Shown here in pieces: positions 17,471-27,938 of a stretch of 64,000 nt of DNA (position 1 is its first letter; each line of letters begins with the position of its first letter). The stretch lies in contig NZ_CP041660.1 in assembly GCF_007289895.1 (NCBI RefSeq), positions 3,906,001-3,970,000 on the forward strand, given 5' to 3'. Source of the DNA: Catenovulum sediminis (GTDB lineage: Bacteria; Pseudomonadota; Gammaproteobacteria; Enterobacterales; Alteromonadaceae). The position numbers were made by a program, and so were the translations under genes. Below the pieces are notes generated by a model. The model was not told where the DNA came from, ran no database searches, and was given only the letters and a program-made list of their open reading frames with translations.

Positions 17471-18552
17471 GAATCTGACAATGCTGCTAATTGATCCGCT
17501 TGATGTTCATGAACTAAGGGCTCAATAACTGCATCTAAATCACCTTCAACCACTTCATTTAATCGATATAAAGTCAGATTTATGCGGTGATCTGTGATTC
17601 GACCTTGCGGATAATTATAGGTACGGATCCGCTCTGAGCGGTCACCACTGCCGATAATACTACGTCTTTCAGACTCTTCCGCGACTCTGCGTTTTTCATC
17701 TTCAGCCGCTTGAATTCTGGCAACCAATACAGACATGGCTTTAGCTTTGTTTTTATGCTGCGAGCGTTCATCCTGACATTCCACGACCACGCCAGTCGGT
17801 AAGTGGGTAATACGAACCGCAGAATCGGTTTTGTTAACGTGCTGACCACCGGCACCAGAGGCCCGGTAAGTATCAATTCTCAAATCGCCCGAGCTAATTT
17901 GTACAGCTTCTGATTCAGGAATTTCTGGCAATATAGCGACCGTACAAGCAGATGTGTGAATTCGCCCCTGTGATTCAGTTTCTGGGACACGCTGAACTCG
18001 GTGGCCACCTGATTCAAATTTCAAACGGCCATAACACCCATCACCAATAATGCGTGCGACAACTTCCTTGTAGCCTCCCTGTTCACTTTCGTTACAGCTG
18101 ACCAATTCAACACGCCATTTTTGGCGTTCAGCATAACGCGAGTACATGCGGAAAAGATCGCCCGCAAAGATTCCGGCTTCGTCGCCCCCTGCTCCAGCTC
18201 GGATCTCGATAAAGCAGTTGCGCTCGTCATTAGGATCTTTTGGCAATAATAAAATCTGTAATTCTTGCCGTAAGTTTTCAAGAATATTTTTGGCGTCCTT
18301 GATTTCATCTTGCGCCATTTCTTTTATCTCAGGATCATCTTCCTGCAACATTTCTTCAGCTGTTGCTAAATCTTCCTGAGCTTGTTGATAAGCTTTAAAG
18401 GCTTTTACGACCTCTTCTAGTTGCGAGTACTCTTTTGACAAAGCTTTAAATTTGTCTTGATTTGAAATAACGTCACCGTCACTCAATAAGGCTTGAACTT
18501 CTTCATACCTTTCATCTAATGCTTCTAATTTACGTAAAATGGATTCTTTCAT
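17467..18552 (-). CDS. prfA: Peptide chain release factor 1
   Basis: 361 residues from ATG 18552, giving the family N-terminus [19 protein letters not shown]; an open extension to 18603 would run into hemA and is not used. The GGQ motif appears as [19 protein letters not shown], and the ribosome-facing [17 protein letters not shown] block is present. RF1 recognises UAA and UAG stop codons and triggers peptide release. Ten bp separate it from the hemA stop; together with prmC this is the conserved hemA-prfA-prmC operon. Confidence 0.97.
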   Translation of the reverse strand: MKESILRKLEALDERYEEVQALLSDGDVISNQDKFKALSKEYSQLEEVVKAFKAYQQAQEDLATAEEMLQEDDPEIKEMAQDEIKDAKNILENLRQELQILLLPKDPNDERNCFIEIRAGAGGDEAGIFAGDLFRMYSRYAERQKWRVELVSCNESEQGGYKEVVARIIGDGCYGRLKFESGGHRVQRVPETESQGRIHTSACTVAILPEIPESEAVQISSGDLRIDTYRASGAGGQHVNKTDSAVRITHLPTGVVVECQDERSQHKNKAKAMSVLVARIQAAEDEKRRVAEESERRSIIGSGDRSERIRTYNYPQGRITDHRINLTLYRLNEVVEGDLDAVIEPLVHEHQADQLAALSDS

Positions 18553-18562
18553 GATAATAGTA

Positions 18563-19819
18563 TTACTCAGAGTCGATGCCGAAATGTTCGGCCAAAAATT
18601 CAATATTTGATTTGTCTTCCGCCACGGCGGCTTGTTTTAATGCAACTGTTGGTGGGTGCACCAACTGATTGGTTAGTTTGCTAGCAAGTTCTTTTATCAC
18701 CCGTTCGGCATCGGCCCCTTGATTCAATTGATTCAAAGCACGGTTTAATAAAGATTGTTTAATTTCTTCCGCTTGACTTCGATAATTACGAACGTAATCA
18801 ACTGACTGGCGCGATGCTAACCATCCGTTAAAAGATTCTACTTCGCGTACAATTATCTTTTGTGCTTGCTCCGCCGCTTGCTGACGCTTCTGCTGGTTTT
18901 TCTGCACAATACCTTGCAAATCATCCACTGTATATAAATATACGTTGTCGACATCATTTACCTGCGTTTCGATATCACGAGGGACGGCTAGATCAACCAT
19001 AAACATGGGCCGGTTGCGCCTATGATGCATTGCACTTTCAACCATACCTTTGCCAACTAAAGGTAGTGGACTAGCAGTTGAACTAACAACAATATCTGCG
19101 TCAACCAACAAATCAGGGATCGCAGACAAGGTCGCTGTTTGTGCATTAAAGTTTTGCGCTAAAAGTTCAGCTCGCTGCACACTTCGGTTTGCGACCGTTA
19201 AAGTTTGACAACCCGCTTCTACCAAATGTCGAGCCACCAATTCAGTAGTTTCGCCAGCACCAATTAACAAAACACTGACTTTACCGAGATCTGAAAATAT
19301 GTGTTTAGCAAGATTAACCGCAGCATAAGCAACTGAAACTGCAGAATCTCCAATTTGGGTATTGGTTCGAACGTCTTTGGCAACTGAAAAGGTAGTCTGG
19401 AACAGGCGAGATAATATGCCACCGATAAATTGATACTGCTCAGCCGTCGCATAGGCTTGCTTTAGCTGCCCCAAAATTTGAGGCTCACCCAACACCATAG
19501 AGTCTAAACCACAGGCAACTTGCATTAAATGCCGAATACTTAGATCATCAGTATAAAAATATAAGCAATCGGTTAAAGCTTGACGATTTACGCCATGTGT
19601 TTGAATTAGCCAATCAATTGCAGATAGCTTGCTAAATTGAGTTGCATTCAGATAAACTTCGGTGCGGTTACAAGTAGAAACAACAACAGCCTCGAGAACA
19701 CCATAATGATTTTTTAAGTCAGCAATGGACTCCACCATTTGTTCTGTAGAAAATGCTATTTTCTCCCGTATACTAACTGGAGCTGTTTTGTAGCTTATAC
19801 CGAAAGAAAATAATGCCAT
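18563..19819 (-). CDS. hemA: Glutamyl-tRNA reductase
   Basis: 418 residues. The catalytic cysteine block [11 protein letters not shown], the substrate-region [21 protein letters not shown] and the NADPH-binding [17 protein letters not shown] are all present. It reduces glutamyl-tRNA to glutamate-1-semialdehyde, the first committed step of C5 tetrapyrrole synthesis. The gene is divergent from lolB with a 76-bp spacer, the same arrangement as in E. coli, and heads the operon with prfA and prmC. Confidence 0.97.
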   Translation of the reverse strand: MALFSFGISYKTAPVSIREKIAFSTEQMVESIADLKNHYGVLEAVVVSTCNRTEVYLNATQFSKLSAIDWLIQTHGVNRQALTDCLYFYTDDLSIRHLMQVACGLDSMVLGEPQILGQLKQAYATAEQYQFIGGILSRLFQTTFSVAKDVRTNTQIGDSAVSVAYAAVNLAKHIFSDLGKVSVLLIGAGETTELVARHLVEAGCQTLTVANRSVQRAELLAQNFNAQTATLSAIPDLLVDADIVVSSTASPLPLVGKGMVESAMHHRRNRPMFMVDLAVPRDIETQVNDVDNVYLYTVDDLQGIVQKNQQKRQQAAEQAQKIIVREVESFNGWLASRQSVDYVRNYRSQAEEIKQSLLNRALNQLNQGADAERVIKELASKLTNQLVHPPTVALKQAAVAEDKSNIEFLAEHFGIDSE

Positions 19820-19895
19820 TGATTCTGTTTAGTGTTACCCGAAAAAGATTCAGTTAAAATGGAAAGATGATAATTTTACGAGATGGACAGCCAGA

Positions 19896-20492
19896 TTGAA
19901 AGCTTTTCACCTACACATTCTGTATAAAACATGCGTTCTGCTCTTTTTTTTAACAAGCTGCAGTACAATTAAGGACATCCCGGATTTAAAGGCGCTCTAT
20001 TCGGCAAATCAAATTTCAAGTTTTGCACTACACGGCAAGATAGCTTTTATAACAGCCCAAGAACGTCAATCGTCAAATTTATATTGGCAGCAAAAAAATG
20101 AACGTTACGAGCTCAATTTAACAACGTTTTTAGGAATTCAACTTGCAGAAGTTGTCGGTACGCCCAACCATTTATTTGTCTCTGCTGATGGAAAAACCTA
20201 TCAATCTAATTCACCGGAGCAATTAATTGAAGAAACAATCGGCTGGCCAGTGCCGATTTCACATTTACAAAATTGGATTAAAGGTGTTCATAACGGCGTG
20301 ATAATTAATCGTCACGATAACAAGCAAGCTAAAGAAGTTTTAGTCAGAACCTCGTCAACCGAAGAATGGACACTCAACTATTTATCTTATAAAAAATACG
20401 GAAATATTTACTTACCTACAAAAATAAAATGTCAAAGTTACGGCTTAACAGTCATTTTGCAAATAAATGAATGGGAAAATATTAATCAATGA
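19896..20492 (+). CDS. lolB: Outer-membrane lipoprotein insertion protein LolB
   Basis: 198 residues with a lipoprotein signal (CVLLFFLTSC, lipid-accepting Cys near residue 23). The body (SFALHGKIAFITAQERQSSNLYWQQ, LAEVVGTPNHLFVSADGKTY, IGWPVPISHLQNWIKG) matches LolB, the outer-membrane receptor that takes lipoproteins from LolA. There is no in-frame ATG before the lipobox, so translation seems to start at TTG 19896, with GGA about eight bases upstream. Its last codons overlap ispE by four bases. The partner transporter lolCDE is at 24.5-27.7 kb. Confidence 0.9.
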   Translation: MKAFHLHILYKTCVLLFFLTSCSTIKDIPDLKALYSANQISSFALHGKIAFITAQERQSSNLYWQQKNERYELNLTTFLGIQLAEVVGTPNHLFVSADGKTYQSNSPEQLIEETIGWPVPISHLQNWIKGVHNGVIINRHDNKQAKEVLVRTSSTEEWTLNYLSYKKYGNIYLPTKIKCQSYGLTVILQINEWENINQ

Positions 20493-21349
20493 AAACCGAA
20501 TACACCTGCCCTGCACCGGCTAAAATTAATTGGTTTTTACATATTACCGGTAAAAGAGAAGATGGTTATCATAACTTAAGTACCTTGTTTCAATTTATTG
20601 ACTTGCAAGATGAGCTCACTTTCAAGCCAATTGATACACATGAAGTTCGTTTAAGCGGTGATTTATCTGGCGTGATAGCAGAAAAAAATTTAGTTTATAA
20701 AGCGGCTCAAGCACTCATTCAAGAAAACAATAACGTCTTGCCTTGCGGTATTGAGATTGATATCCAAAAAAACATTCCCAGTGGGGCCGGACTCGGTGGC
20801 GGCTCGTCTGATGCAGCAACGACACTATTGATGTTAAATAAAATATGGCAGCTCAATTACTCTAATGCTAAATTGCGTCAAATAGGCCAACGGCTTGGTG
20901 CCGACGTGCCCGTTTTTGTCAATGGATTAAATGCCTTCGCTACGGGTATTGGCGAGGTATTAAATGAACATAAGATGAGCGAAAGAACTTTACTATTGGC
21001 GCTCCCTACAGCTTGCCATATTTCTACTCCAAAGATGTTTGCCGATAAAACACTCAAACGTGACAGTGAAATACTGACCCCTGCAAGCTATCAATTTACT
21101 AAAAGTAGAAATGATTTCCAACCAATTGTCACTAAGCTGTATCCTCAGGTTGCCAAAACCTTACAGTGGTTGCTAGAATACGCGCCATCCAGACTGACGG
21201 GAACCGGCGCTTGTTGTTTTGCTTTAGTTGAAAATACGAGTGAAGCAAAAAAAGTTGCCGCTATGGCACCAGAAGATATTTATACTTTTGTTGTAAACAC
21301 CCTGAAGACTTCACCTGTTCATCTGAAAATAGCCGAACAGTTTTCGTAA
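20489..21349 (+). CDS. ispE: 4-diphosphocytidyl-2-C-methyl-D-erythritol kinase
   Basis: 286 residues. N-terminal CPAPAKINWFLHITGKREDGYH and the GHMP-kinase ATP loop IPSGAGLGGGSSDAATTLL identify IspE; the C-terminal glycine block is RLTGTGACCFA. It phosphorylates CDP-ME in the methylerythritol phosphate route to isoprenoids. ATG overlaps the lolB stop (ATGA). Order lolB-ispE-prs is that of most gammaproteobacteria. Confidence 0.96.
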   Translation: MKTEYTCPAPAKINWFLHITGKREDGYHNLSTLFQFIDLQDELTFKPIDTHEVRLSGDLSGVIAEKNLVYKAAQALIQENNNVLPCGIEIDIQKNIPSGAGLGGGSSDAATTLLMLNKIWQLNYSNAKLRQIGQRLGADVPVFVNGLNAFATGIGEVLNEHKMSERTLLLALPTACHISTPKMFADKTLKRDSEILTPASYQFTKSRNDFQPIVTKLYPQVAKTLQWLLEYAPSRLTGTGACCFALVENTSEAKKVAAMAPEDIYTFVVNTLKTSPVHLKIAEQFS

Positions 21350-21376
21350 TTGGTAGTAGCTTAAAACTGCGACTAA

Positions 21377-21410
21377 TATAATGTATTCAATTAAAAAAAA
21401 ATTGCCTGAG
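21377..21410 (+). promoter_or_regulatory. prs: Possible prs -10 element and ribosome-binding site
   Basis: A consensus-like TATAAT at 21377-21382 lies in the ispE-prs gap, but no convincing -35 is found at the right distance. TGAGGT near 21406-21411 is a good ribosome site for the GTG start at 21421, which supports that start over the ATG three codons later. Confidence 0.35.
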
Positions 21411-21420
21411 GTTCACCATC

Positions 21421-22368
21421 GTGCCTGATATGAAAATATTCACAGGAAACGCTACTCCTGAATTAGCCCAAAGGATAGCTAACCGTCTTTACACTAAACT
21501 TGGCTCTGCAGTAGTCGGACGTTTTAGTGATGGCGAAATCAGTGTGCAAATAAATGAAAATGTCCGGGGTGCAGATGTATTTGTAATCCAGTCAACATGC
21601 GCTCCAACCAACGACAACCTTATGGAACTAATCGTAATGATTGATGCATTACGTAGAGCTTCTGCAGGTCGAATTACAGCTGTGATTCCTTATTTTGGCT
21701 ACGCCCGTCAAGATCGTCGCGTACGCTCTGCTCGTGTCCCCATTACCGCTAAAGTTGTTGCTGACTTTTTGTCTAATGTCGGTGTAGATCGCGTTTTAAC
21801 GGTAGACCTTCACGCCGAACAAATTCAAGGTTTCTTTGATGTGCCAGTGGATAACGTATTCGGTAGCCCAATTTTAATTGAGCATATGTGGGAGCAAAAA
21901 TTCGAAAATCCGGTTGTTGTATCACCGGATATTGGTGGTGTTGTGCGTGCTCGTGCAATCGCTAAGCAATTTGATGACTGTGATTTGGCGATTATCGACA
22001 AACGCCGTCCGCGTGCAAACGTAGCTCAAGTAATGCACATAATCGGCGATGTTGAAGGCCGTGATTGTATTATTGTCGATGATATGATTGATACAGGCGG
22101 TACTTTATCTAAGGCTGCAGCAGCGCTAAAAGAAAAAGGGGCGCGTCAGGTATTTGCATATGCAACTCATGCAGTTTTCTCAGGCAATGCAGTAGAAAAT
22201 ATTCGCGATTCACAAATTGATAAACTGATCATCACAGATAGCATTCCACTGCGTGACGAAATGCGCGAACTAGAAAAAGTTGAACCTTTAACTTTGAGTT
22301 CAATGTTAGCTGAAGCAATTCGTCGTGTCAGCAATGAAGAGTCAATTTCTGCAATGTTCGAAAGCTAG
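21421..22368 (+). CDS. prs: Ribose-phosphate pyrophosphokinase
   Basis: 315 residues, very close to the enterobacterial enzyme throughout ([72 protein letters not shown]). It makes PRPP from ribose 5-phosphate and ATP for purine, pyrimidine, histidine and NAD synthesis. The start is GTG, as in E. coli. A terminator follows 30 bp after the stop. Confidence 0.98.
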   Translation: MPDMKIFTGNATPELAQRIANRLYTKLGSAVVGRFSDGEISVQINENVRGADVFVIQSTCAPTNDNLMELIVMIDALRRASAGRITAVIPYFGYARQDRRVRSARVPITAKVVADFLSNVGVDRVLTVDLHAEQIQGFFDVPVDNVFGSPILIEHMWEQKFENPVVVSPDIGGVVRARAIAKQFDDCDLAIIDKRRPRANVAQVMHIIGDVEGRDCIIVDDMIDTGGTLSKAAAALKEKGARQVFAYATHAVFSGNAVENIRDSQIDKLIITDSIPLRDEMRELEKVEPLTLSSMLAEAIRRVSNEESISAMFES

Positions 22369-22399
22369 ATCTCAAGCCGGCTTTACGACCCAATCTTCA

Positions 22400-22431
22400 A
22401 AAAAAGAGCTTACCCGGTTAAGCTCTTTTTA
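22400..22431 (+). terminator. Rho-independent terminator after prs
   Basis: AAGAGCTTA and TAAGCTCTT form the stem around a CCCGGT-type loop, followed by a T run. Ends the lolB-ispE-prs transcript. Confidence 0.9.
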
Positions 22432-22509
22432 TATTCCTTTTTGATCTTTTGTCCAAACGCCCCCGTTGTTATGCTATAAACAAGCACTTATACAAAAAAG
22501 GAATATAAG

Positions 22510-22779
22510 ATGAAAAATACCTTAGATAGCAAATACATTTACCGCATTTTTTCCTTTATTGTCGAAAAAGGTGAAAAAACACCAGAGGGTCATGTACTCA
22601 ATGGTTTAACGGCTGTTGAATATCAGGATGGTTACATAATTGAAATATCAGACCATAAAGTCACTTTAACACTGGGTTTTCATCAAAGTTATCAACTCGA
22701 TTACAAAAACCAACTAGAGCTAGATGACTTTATGATGAAGATTGAACAAATCAGTCGTGACTTCAAATCAACTAAATAA
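22510..22779 (+). CDS. Small DUF3081-like protein
   Basis: 89 residues, no signal or membrane segment. The pattern IYRIFSFIVEKGEK, then GLTAVEYQDGYIIEISDHKVTLTLGFHQSYQLDY, resembles the short DUF3081 proteins of marine gammaproteobacteria; this is a recollection of the family pattern and not certain. A purine-rich AAGGAATATAAG precedes the ATG. It stands alone between the prs terminator and the diguanylate cyclase. Function unknown. Confidence 0.6.
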   Translation: MKNTLDSKYIYRIFSFIVEKGEKTPEGHVLNGLTAVEYQDGYIIEISDHKVTLTLGFHQSYQLDYKNQLELDDFMMKIEQISRDFKSTK

Positions 22780-22906
22780 TACTGAAGTGTCCCATATTCA
22801 CTTACCTAAAGTGAAAAATAAATCGCTTTGTCGCTAGAAAACGTGGGATTCTAGTCTAAAGTTTAAGACATAACTCATGTAAAAAGTACACAATATAGGT
22901 TCTCAT

Positions 22907-24520
22907 ATGGAATCGAATACCTTACGGAAAAGCTGTTTTTTCTGGTTTTCAGGTTTAATTCTCGTAGTACTTGTTGTCGCACTTCAGTATGTAATTGAGT
23001 CAAAGCTAAAAGAAAACCAAAGGCACCAGCTTAGCGATATTGCCAATTTGTATATTACCCTCTTTAATCAAATTTATGTTGAAGAGCTAGAGCCAGCCTA
23101 CCATGAAACCCAGCAAGTATTTTATCAAGGCAGGCAAGATGATCTCATTGCCACAATAATGGATGAAAACGGCAATGTGATCGTACACTCATCACTGCAT
23201 TGGAGTGAAATAAGTAAATTACCCAACCAGCGTCAGTTTAAAGAAGTGAGTTCGCTATTTACTCAGGATAGCTCCTACGTATTAAGAAATGATCCGCAAT
23301 CTGGGATAAAATATTTACACTTTGCAACAGGTTTTATTTCTCCTGACAATATGAACTATATTGCTCGTATATCCGTACCCCAAAAATCTTTTATCACCTT
23401 ATTAAATAACTTTAGAATTCAAATAGCTGTTTTTATTGTAACATTTATTGGATTTTACTGGTTTAGCCATACGTCAGAGCGTAAGAATGTTTTAAAATTA
23501 GCCAGCAAACACACTTCAGAATTGGAAAATACCATAAAGCAAACTGCCGGCAATTACATTGAATTGCAAAAAGCCAGTTCTTGCATGGCCGTTGCCAACA
23601 CTTACGATGAAGCAATCAATATTTGTCAGCAACTTTTTACTACAACCTATCCGCATATTTTTGCCGCTATCGAACTGCTCACACCTTCTGAAAAAGTGCG
23701 TCTCGATTGCTGGGCTATCCGTATTGGGCATACATACAACGCAACCAAAGAAGAAGGTTTTTGTGCACACACGTTAACGGCCATGCAAAAGTACAATTGC
23801 CGATCTCACGTCTGCTTTCCATTACTGGCCGAAGGCAATACTTTTGGCGTTTTAACCATTATGTGTACCAGTGAGAACAAAGAAACAACAATTTCTAAAA
23901 GTAATGAAACGCAATTTGAATTTATTGCACAAAGTTTAGCCTTGAACCTCGCCAGAATAGAGCTAAAAGACAAACTCAATAAAAAAGCAAATACAGACTC
24001 AATGACCCACTTGTGGAACCGACGTTACTTTTTCAGCAAACTGAACAAATGGCAGGCAAAAGCGGAAAATTTGAACCTACGTGCAGCAATATTAATGATT
24101 GATGTCGATCATTTTAAAAGCATTAACGATACCTTAGGTCATGAAGCCGGCGATAAAGCATTAAGGCTGCTTGCGAAAACCTTAAAAGCGAATATCCGGG
24201 ATGAAAATGATATCGCGGCTCGCATTGGTGGTGAAGAATTTGCACTATTTTGCGAAGGGCTTGAAATTGAACAAGCGACCGCTATGTTTTCCAGAATTAG
24301 TAATATGTTAGCAGAGCACCCGCTAACCAATGGCAAAATAATTACGATTTCTATGGGTGTCGCGTTTTATCCTGACATTAGTTTAAAAAATGATGAACTG
24401 ATAAGACAAGCCGACAAAGCACTTTATTTAGCAAAAGAGCGCGGCCGTAATCAAATTTGTTTCGCGTCGTCTAATCCTTTAAAAAGTGTCCCAAACAGTA
24501 CAACAACGCGGCGCTCTTAA
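22907..24520 (+). CDS. Membrane-anchored GAF-GGDEF diguanylate cyclase
   Basis: 537 residues. Membrane helix one at about 11-30, a periplasmic sensory part about 31-170, helix two at about 172-189, a GAF-like domain about 205-350, and a GGDEF domain about 365-525 with the active-site GGEEF at 441-445. It should make cyclic di-GMP from GTP. The usual RxxD product-inhibition site is off register: the arginine is four, not three, residues before the aspartate (RDEND), so feedback inhibition may be weak. The stop is only 8 bp from that of convergent lolE. Domain limits are estimated by eye. Confidence 0.9.
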   Translation: MESNTLRKSCFFWFSGLILVVLVVALQYVIESKLKENQRHQLSDIANLYITLFNQIYVEELEPAYHETQQVFYQGRQDDLIATIMDENGNVIVHSSLHWSEISKLPNQRQFKEVSSLFTQDSSYVLRNDPQSGIKYLHFATGFISPDNMNYIARISVPQKSFITLLNNFRIQIAVFIVTFIGFYWFSHTSERKNVLKLASKHTSELENTIKQTAGNYIELQKASSCMAVANTYDEAINICQQLFTTTYPHIFAAIELLTPSEKVRLDCWAIRIGHTYNATKEEGFCAHTLTAMQKYNCRSHVCFPLLAEGNTFGVLTIMCTSENKETTISKSNETQFEFIAQSLALNLARIELKDKLNKKANTDSMTHLWNRRYFFSKLNKWQAKAENLNLRAAILMIDVDHFKSINDTLGHEAGDKALRLLAKTLKANIRDENDIAARIGGEEFALFCEGLEIEQATAMFSRISNMLAEHPLTNGKIITISMGVAFYPDISLKNDELIRQADKALYLAKERGRNQICFASSNPLKSVPNSTTTRRS

Positions 24521-24528
24521 AGGTATTG

Positions 24529-25779
24529 TTACGTATGTCCAACAACACCAGCAGGCTCAACCGAACTGGCTTTTAAGGCTGGATAAATGGTCGCTAACAA
24601 AGACATAATCATGGCTGCTGATGCCGTTATAAGAACATCACTCCAATGTAATTCTGTTGGTAAAAAGTCGATAAAGTAAATATCACTTGAAAGAAATTGT
24701 ACACCTAACATAGTTTCAATCAGTACTAAGACGTCACTTAAATACCACGCGCCTAATATCCCAAACACCACACCAATGGTCGTACCGATTAAGCCAGAAA
24801 CAACCCCTTGCACAACAAAAATATTAACAATCTTTGTATTGGTCATTCCCATTGTTTTGTAAATTGCAATGTCACTACGTTTTTCATTTACAGCCATCAC
24901 CAGAGTGGAAACAATATTAAAACAGGCCACTGCAATGACTAAAGCTAATATTAAGTACATAACTCCCCGTACAAGTTGTATATCGTTGTATACATGACCA
25001 AATTGACGCGTCCAATCCTGAATGTAAACATATACGGGTAAGCTAAAACCAATTTCACGTGCAATCTTTGGTGCGGCAAATACATCGTCAATTTTTAAGC
25101 GAATACCTTGCACACCACTTTGCCAGCCACTTTCTTTTGCAGCTTTGTGTAATGACATATATCCCACGAGATGGTCTAACTGACCGCCAGATTCAAAATA
25201 CCCTAACAGTGGAACTCTGATCAGTGTGGGGGCTGAGAACTGCTTTGTTTCCCCTGTTTTAGGCACTAAAATTTCAACCCAATCACCGATTTCAAGCTGC
25301 AAACTCTCAGCCAAACCTTTACCTAGCAGTAAGCCTTCCTGACTGTTGAAACTCGCAGCCACTTCATCATTTACATAGTGATGCAAACTAGATACTGATT
25401 TTTCAGCCTGCCAATCAATGCCTCGAATCTCTAAAGGTTTAAGTTTATCTGCTTGTTGTATCAGCGCGCCGAAAGATATAAATGGCGCAACCCCCTCTAT
25501 TTCCTGCCGCGCCATTAATTGTGCTCGAATCGACTGCCAATCCTCTATACCTGAGGGTTCTACAGCGATATATTCAATATGCGGGACAATCGACAGTAAA
25601 CGGTTTTTAAGCTCTGCTTCAAAACCGTTCATCGCAGAGAGCACCCAAATTAACACACAACAGCCTAAAGCAATCCCGCTTACAGAGGATGCAGAGATAA
25701 AGCGAATAAATGCATTTTTATTCCGACTTCTGGCGTATCGATAGCCTATCTGACTCGTTAAAGCATCAAACATTTTCAA
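24529..25779 (-). CDS. lolE: Lipoprotein-releasing ABC transporter permease LolE
   Basis: 416 residues of FtsX/MacB type: one membrane helix at about 27-49 ([25 protein letters not shown]), a large periplasmic domain, and three helices in the last 140 residues. With LolC and the ATPase LolD it extracts mature lipoproteins from the inner membrane and passes them to LolA. The start lies inside the lolD 3' end (14-base overlap). The last of three genes is called LolE by order and by the [14 protein letters not shown] segment; LolC and LolE are paralogues, so the letter is less sure than the family. Confidence 0.9.
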   Translation of the reverse strand: MKMFDALTSQIGYRYARSRNKNAFIRFISASSVSGIALGCCVLIWVLSAMNGFEAELKNRLLSIVPHIEYIAVEPSGIEDWQSIRAQLMARQEIEGVAPFISFGALIQQADKLKPLEIRGIDWQAEKSVSSLHHYVNDEVAASFNSQEGLLLGKGLAESLQLEIGDWVEILVPKTGETKQFSAPTLIRVPLLGYFESGGQLDHLVGYMSLHKAAKESGWQSGVQGIRLKIDDVFAAPKIAREIGFSLPVYVYIQDWTRQFGHVYNDIQLVRGVMYLILALVIAVACFNIVSTLVMAVNEKRSDIAIYKTMGMTNTKIVNIFVVQGVVSGLIGTTIGVVFGILGAWYLSDVLVLIETMLGVQFLSSDIYFIDFLPTELHWSDVLITASAAMIMSLLATIYPALKASSVEPAGVVGHT

Positions 25780-26473
25780 TAACCTGAGCTTTGTACTCTA
25801 CCAATTTTCCATGCTCTAACTTAAGTTGGCGATCCATTCTATTTGCAAGATTTAAATCGTGAGTTACAAAAACAAATGAAGTAGATAAAGATTTTTGTAA
25901 GTCGACAATCAATTCGAAAATACCCGCAGCATTATCAGCATCAAGATTACCGGTCGGTTCATCAGCCAGAACTAATTTAGGTTTATTGACTAATGCCCGC
26001 GCAATCGCAACTCTCTGTCGCTCGCCACCCGATAAAGCAGAAGGCAAGTGTTTCAAGCGATGAGAAAGCCCGACTCGTTCTAACATTTCACTGGCGGTCT
26101 GCATTGCTTGTTTACGTTCAAGCCCTGCGATTAAAAGTGGCATCGCAACATTTTCCAATGCATCAAATTCAGCCAACAAATGGTGAAACTGGTATACAAA
26201 TCCTAAACTTTGATTTCGAAACTCAGCTTGTTTGCGGGCTGAAAGTTTATGTACATCTATTCCTTCAAACAATACTTGGCCTGAAGTAGGTGTATCTAAA
26301 GTTCCTAAAATATGCAACAGGCTACTTTTGCCCGATCCTGAACTGCCGACGATAGCTAAGTGCTCTGCTTCATGTACTTGTAAATTAACATCATGTAAAA
26401 CTTGAACCTTATTATTGCCGTCTTGGTATGTTTTACTGATGTTGCGGCATTTTAAAATAACCTGACTATTCAT
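25766..26473 (-). CDS. lolD: Lipoprotein-releasing ABC transporter ATP-binding protein LolD
   Basis: 235 residues with a full ABC ATPase set: Walker [19 protein letters not shown]-loop [11 protein letters not shown] typical of LolD, signature [15 protein letters not shown], Walker [14 protein letters not shown], and the switch histidine in FVTHDL. It powers lipoprotein release by LolCE at the cytoplasmic face. It overlaps lolC by 8 bases and lolE by 14, so all three are translationally coupled. Confidence 0.95.
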   Translation of the reverse strand: MNSQVILKCRNISKTYQDGNNKVQVLHDVNLQVHEAEHLAIVGSSGSGKSSLLHILGTLDTPTSGQVLFEGIDVHKLSARKQAEFRNQSLGFVYQFHHLLAEFDALENVAMPLLIAGLERKQAMQTASEMLERVGLSHRLKHLPSALSGGERQRVAIARALVNKPKLVLADEPTGNLDADNAAGIFELIVDLQKSLSTSFVFVTHDLNLANRMDRQLKLEHGKLVEYKAQVIENV

Positions 26474-27701
26474 GTTTTAATATCTCGGCTGGATTGGTAT
26501 TGGCGGCTCGATAAGCTGGATAAATTGTCGCCGTAAAACTCATCAAAATTGCGGTGAATGCTATCGCTACCACTTGTTGGTAATGGATATCTACGGGTAA
26601 ACCCTGCATCGCGTAAGCTGGATTGGCAAATACTTGGATACCTAAAATAGCCAATAATGGATTTAAAAAATAACATAGTGTCAAACCCAAAATGGTACCA
26701 ATCAAGGCACCCCCACATCCTTTATACATTCCCTGAAAAACAAACAGCAAGACAATATCATATTCACTCATGCCCATTGTCTTCAAGCTGGCAATTTCTC
26801 CTTTTTTATCATTTACCACCATCACTAAAGCTGAAACAATGTTAAATGTTGCGACCGCGATAATCAGCGCCAGCATCATCCACATAATATTTTTTTCCAT
26901 TTTTACCGCTTCAAATAATTCACCTTGGGTTTCTCGCCAATCCACAATATCAGCGTCAGCAAAGTGTTGTTGTAAATAAGACGCGACCGTGTCCAGTTCA
27001 AAGGCATTATTTAAATATATGCGATAAGAATTAGCAGGCCCTGCTGGGATTCTTAACAATCTCTGTAAATCAAAGACATTAATCAAAACAACATTAGCAT
27101 CCACATCAGAACCTGCATCGAATATTCCCGAGACTGTAAATTTCCTTTGTACAGGCATTCTACCCATTGGCGTATAAATGCTTTTTTCTGCCAACATAAT
27201 TCGAACTTTATCACCAACCCTAACATCCATTCTGCTGGCAAGTTGTTGCCCCAGCAATAGGTTATAATCACCAGCTTGTAACGAGTCAAACCGACCATAC
27301 TGCATATGGCTAGCGACAATTGATAAATCTTTGGCGGATTGAACCTCTATACCTTGTACCGATATCGCCTGCATATGAGTTTGCGACTGCACTAGCCCCG
27401 AACTTTGGATATAAGGTGTCAGCCCTTTTATATTTAACTCAGTTGAGCTATCAGCCAGTTTCTGATGTAATTGTTGCTCAGTCGTTTGCGTAAAACTAAC
27501 AACCATATGCGGGATCACGCCTAGAATTCTTTTTTTCAGCTCACTTTCAAAACCATTCATGACTGAAATAACTAAAATAAGCGCTAAAACCCCCAGACTA
27601 ATACCGGCAACAGAGAAAAAAGTAATAAAAGACACAAACCCGCTACGCTGACGACTTTGGCTATAACGATATGCGATAAAAAATCGATTGGGCTTAAACA
27701 A
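26466..27701 (-). CDS. lolC: Lipoprotein-releasing ABC transporter permease LolC
   Basis: 411 residues, four membrane helices in the FtsX-family arrangement (one near 22-46, three after about 265). The N-terminal [19 protein letters not shown] and the [19 protein letters not shown] segment are typical of LolC/E. It is first in the lolCDE operon, with a 237-bp spacer to divergent nhaB that must hold its promoter; the spacer contains the palindrome GCGCTTAAAAGCGC at 27756-27769. Confidence 0.92.
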   Translation of the reverse strand: MFKPNRFFIAYRYSQSRQRSGFVSFITFFSVAGISLGVLALILVISVMNGFESELKKRILGVIPHMVVSFTQTTEQQLHQKLADSSTELNIKGLTPYIQSSGLVQSQTHMQAISVQGIEVQSAKDLSIVASHMQYGRFDSLQAGDYNLLLGQQLASRMDVRVGDKVRIMLAEKSIYTPMGRMPVQRKFTVSGIFDAGSDVDANVVLINVFDLQRLLRIPAGPANSYRIYLNNAFELDTVASYLQQHFADADIVDWRETQGELFEAVKMEKNIMWMMLALIIAVATFNIVSALVMVVNDKKGEIASLKTMGMSEYDIVLLFVFQGMYKGCGGALIGTILGLTLCYFLNPLLAILGIQVFANPAYAMQGLPVDIHYQQVVAIAFTAILMSFTATIYPAYRAANTNPAEILKHE

Positions 27702-27938
27702 AAAATATAATCCGTAATACCTTAATTTAGGTGTGCACTATATCTAACTTTGGGTGCGCTTAAAAGCGCTGAAAATATAAGAAATATCAGAAAATAAGCA
27801 ACTCAAGTGAATTTCACTCACTAAGGCCGAAAATTGTTGTTATATCACGTCAGGTTGTTACTAATAATGCTTTCCATTCATGGTCTCGCCCTGTAAAATC
27901 CGCCCCCAAATTGAACCATTACAAAGGAAACGCATTTA

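Noticed and set aside
24529-27701. lolC and lolE as a recent duplication
   Set aside because: They are the normal paralogous pair of the LolCDE transporter, with lolD between them.
27756-27769. GCGCTTAAAAGCGC palindrome between lolC and nhaB as a terminator
   Set aside because: No T run on either strand, and both genes start rather than end here; at most a regulator site.
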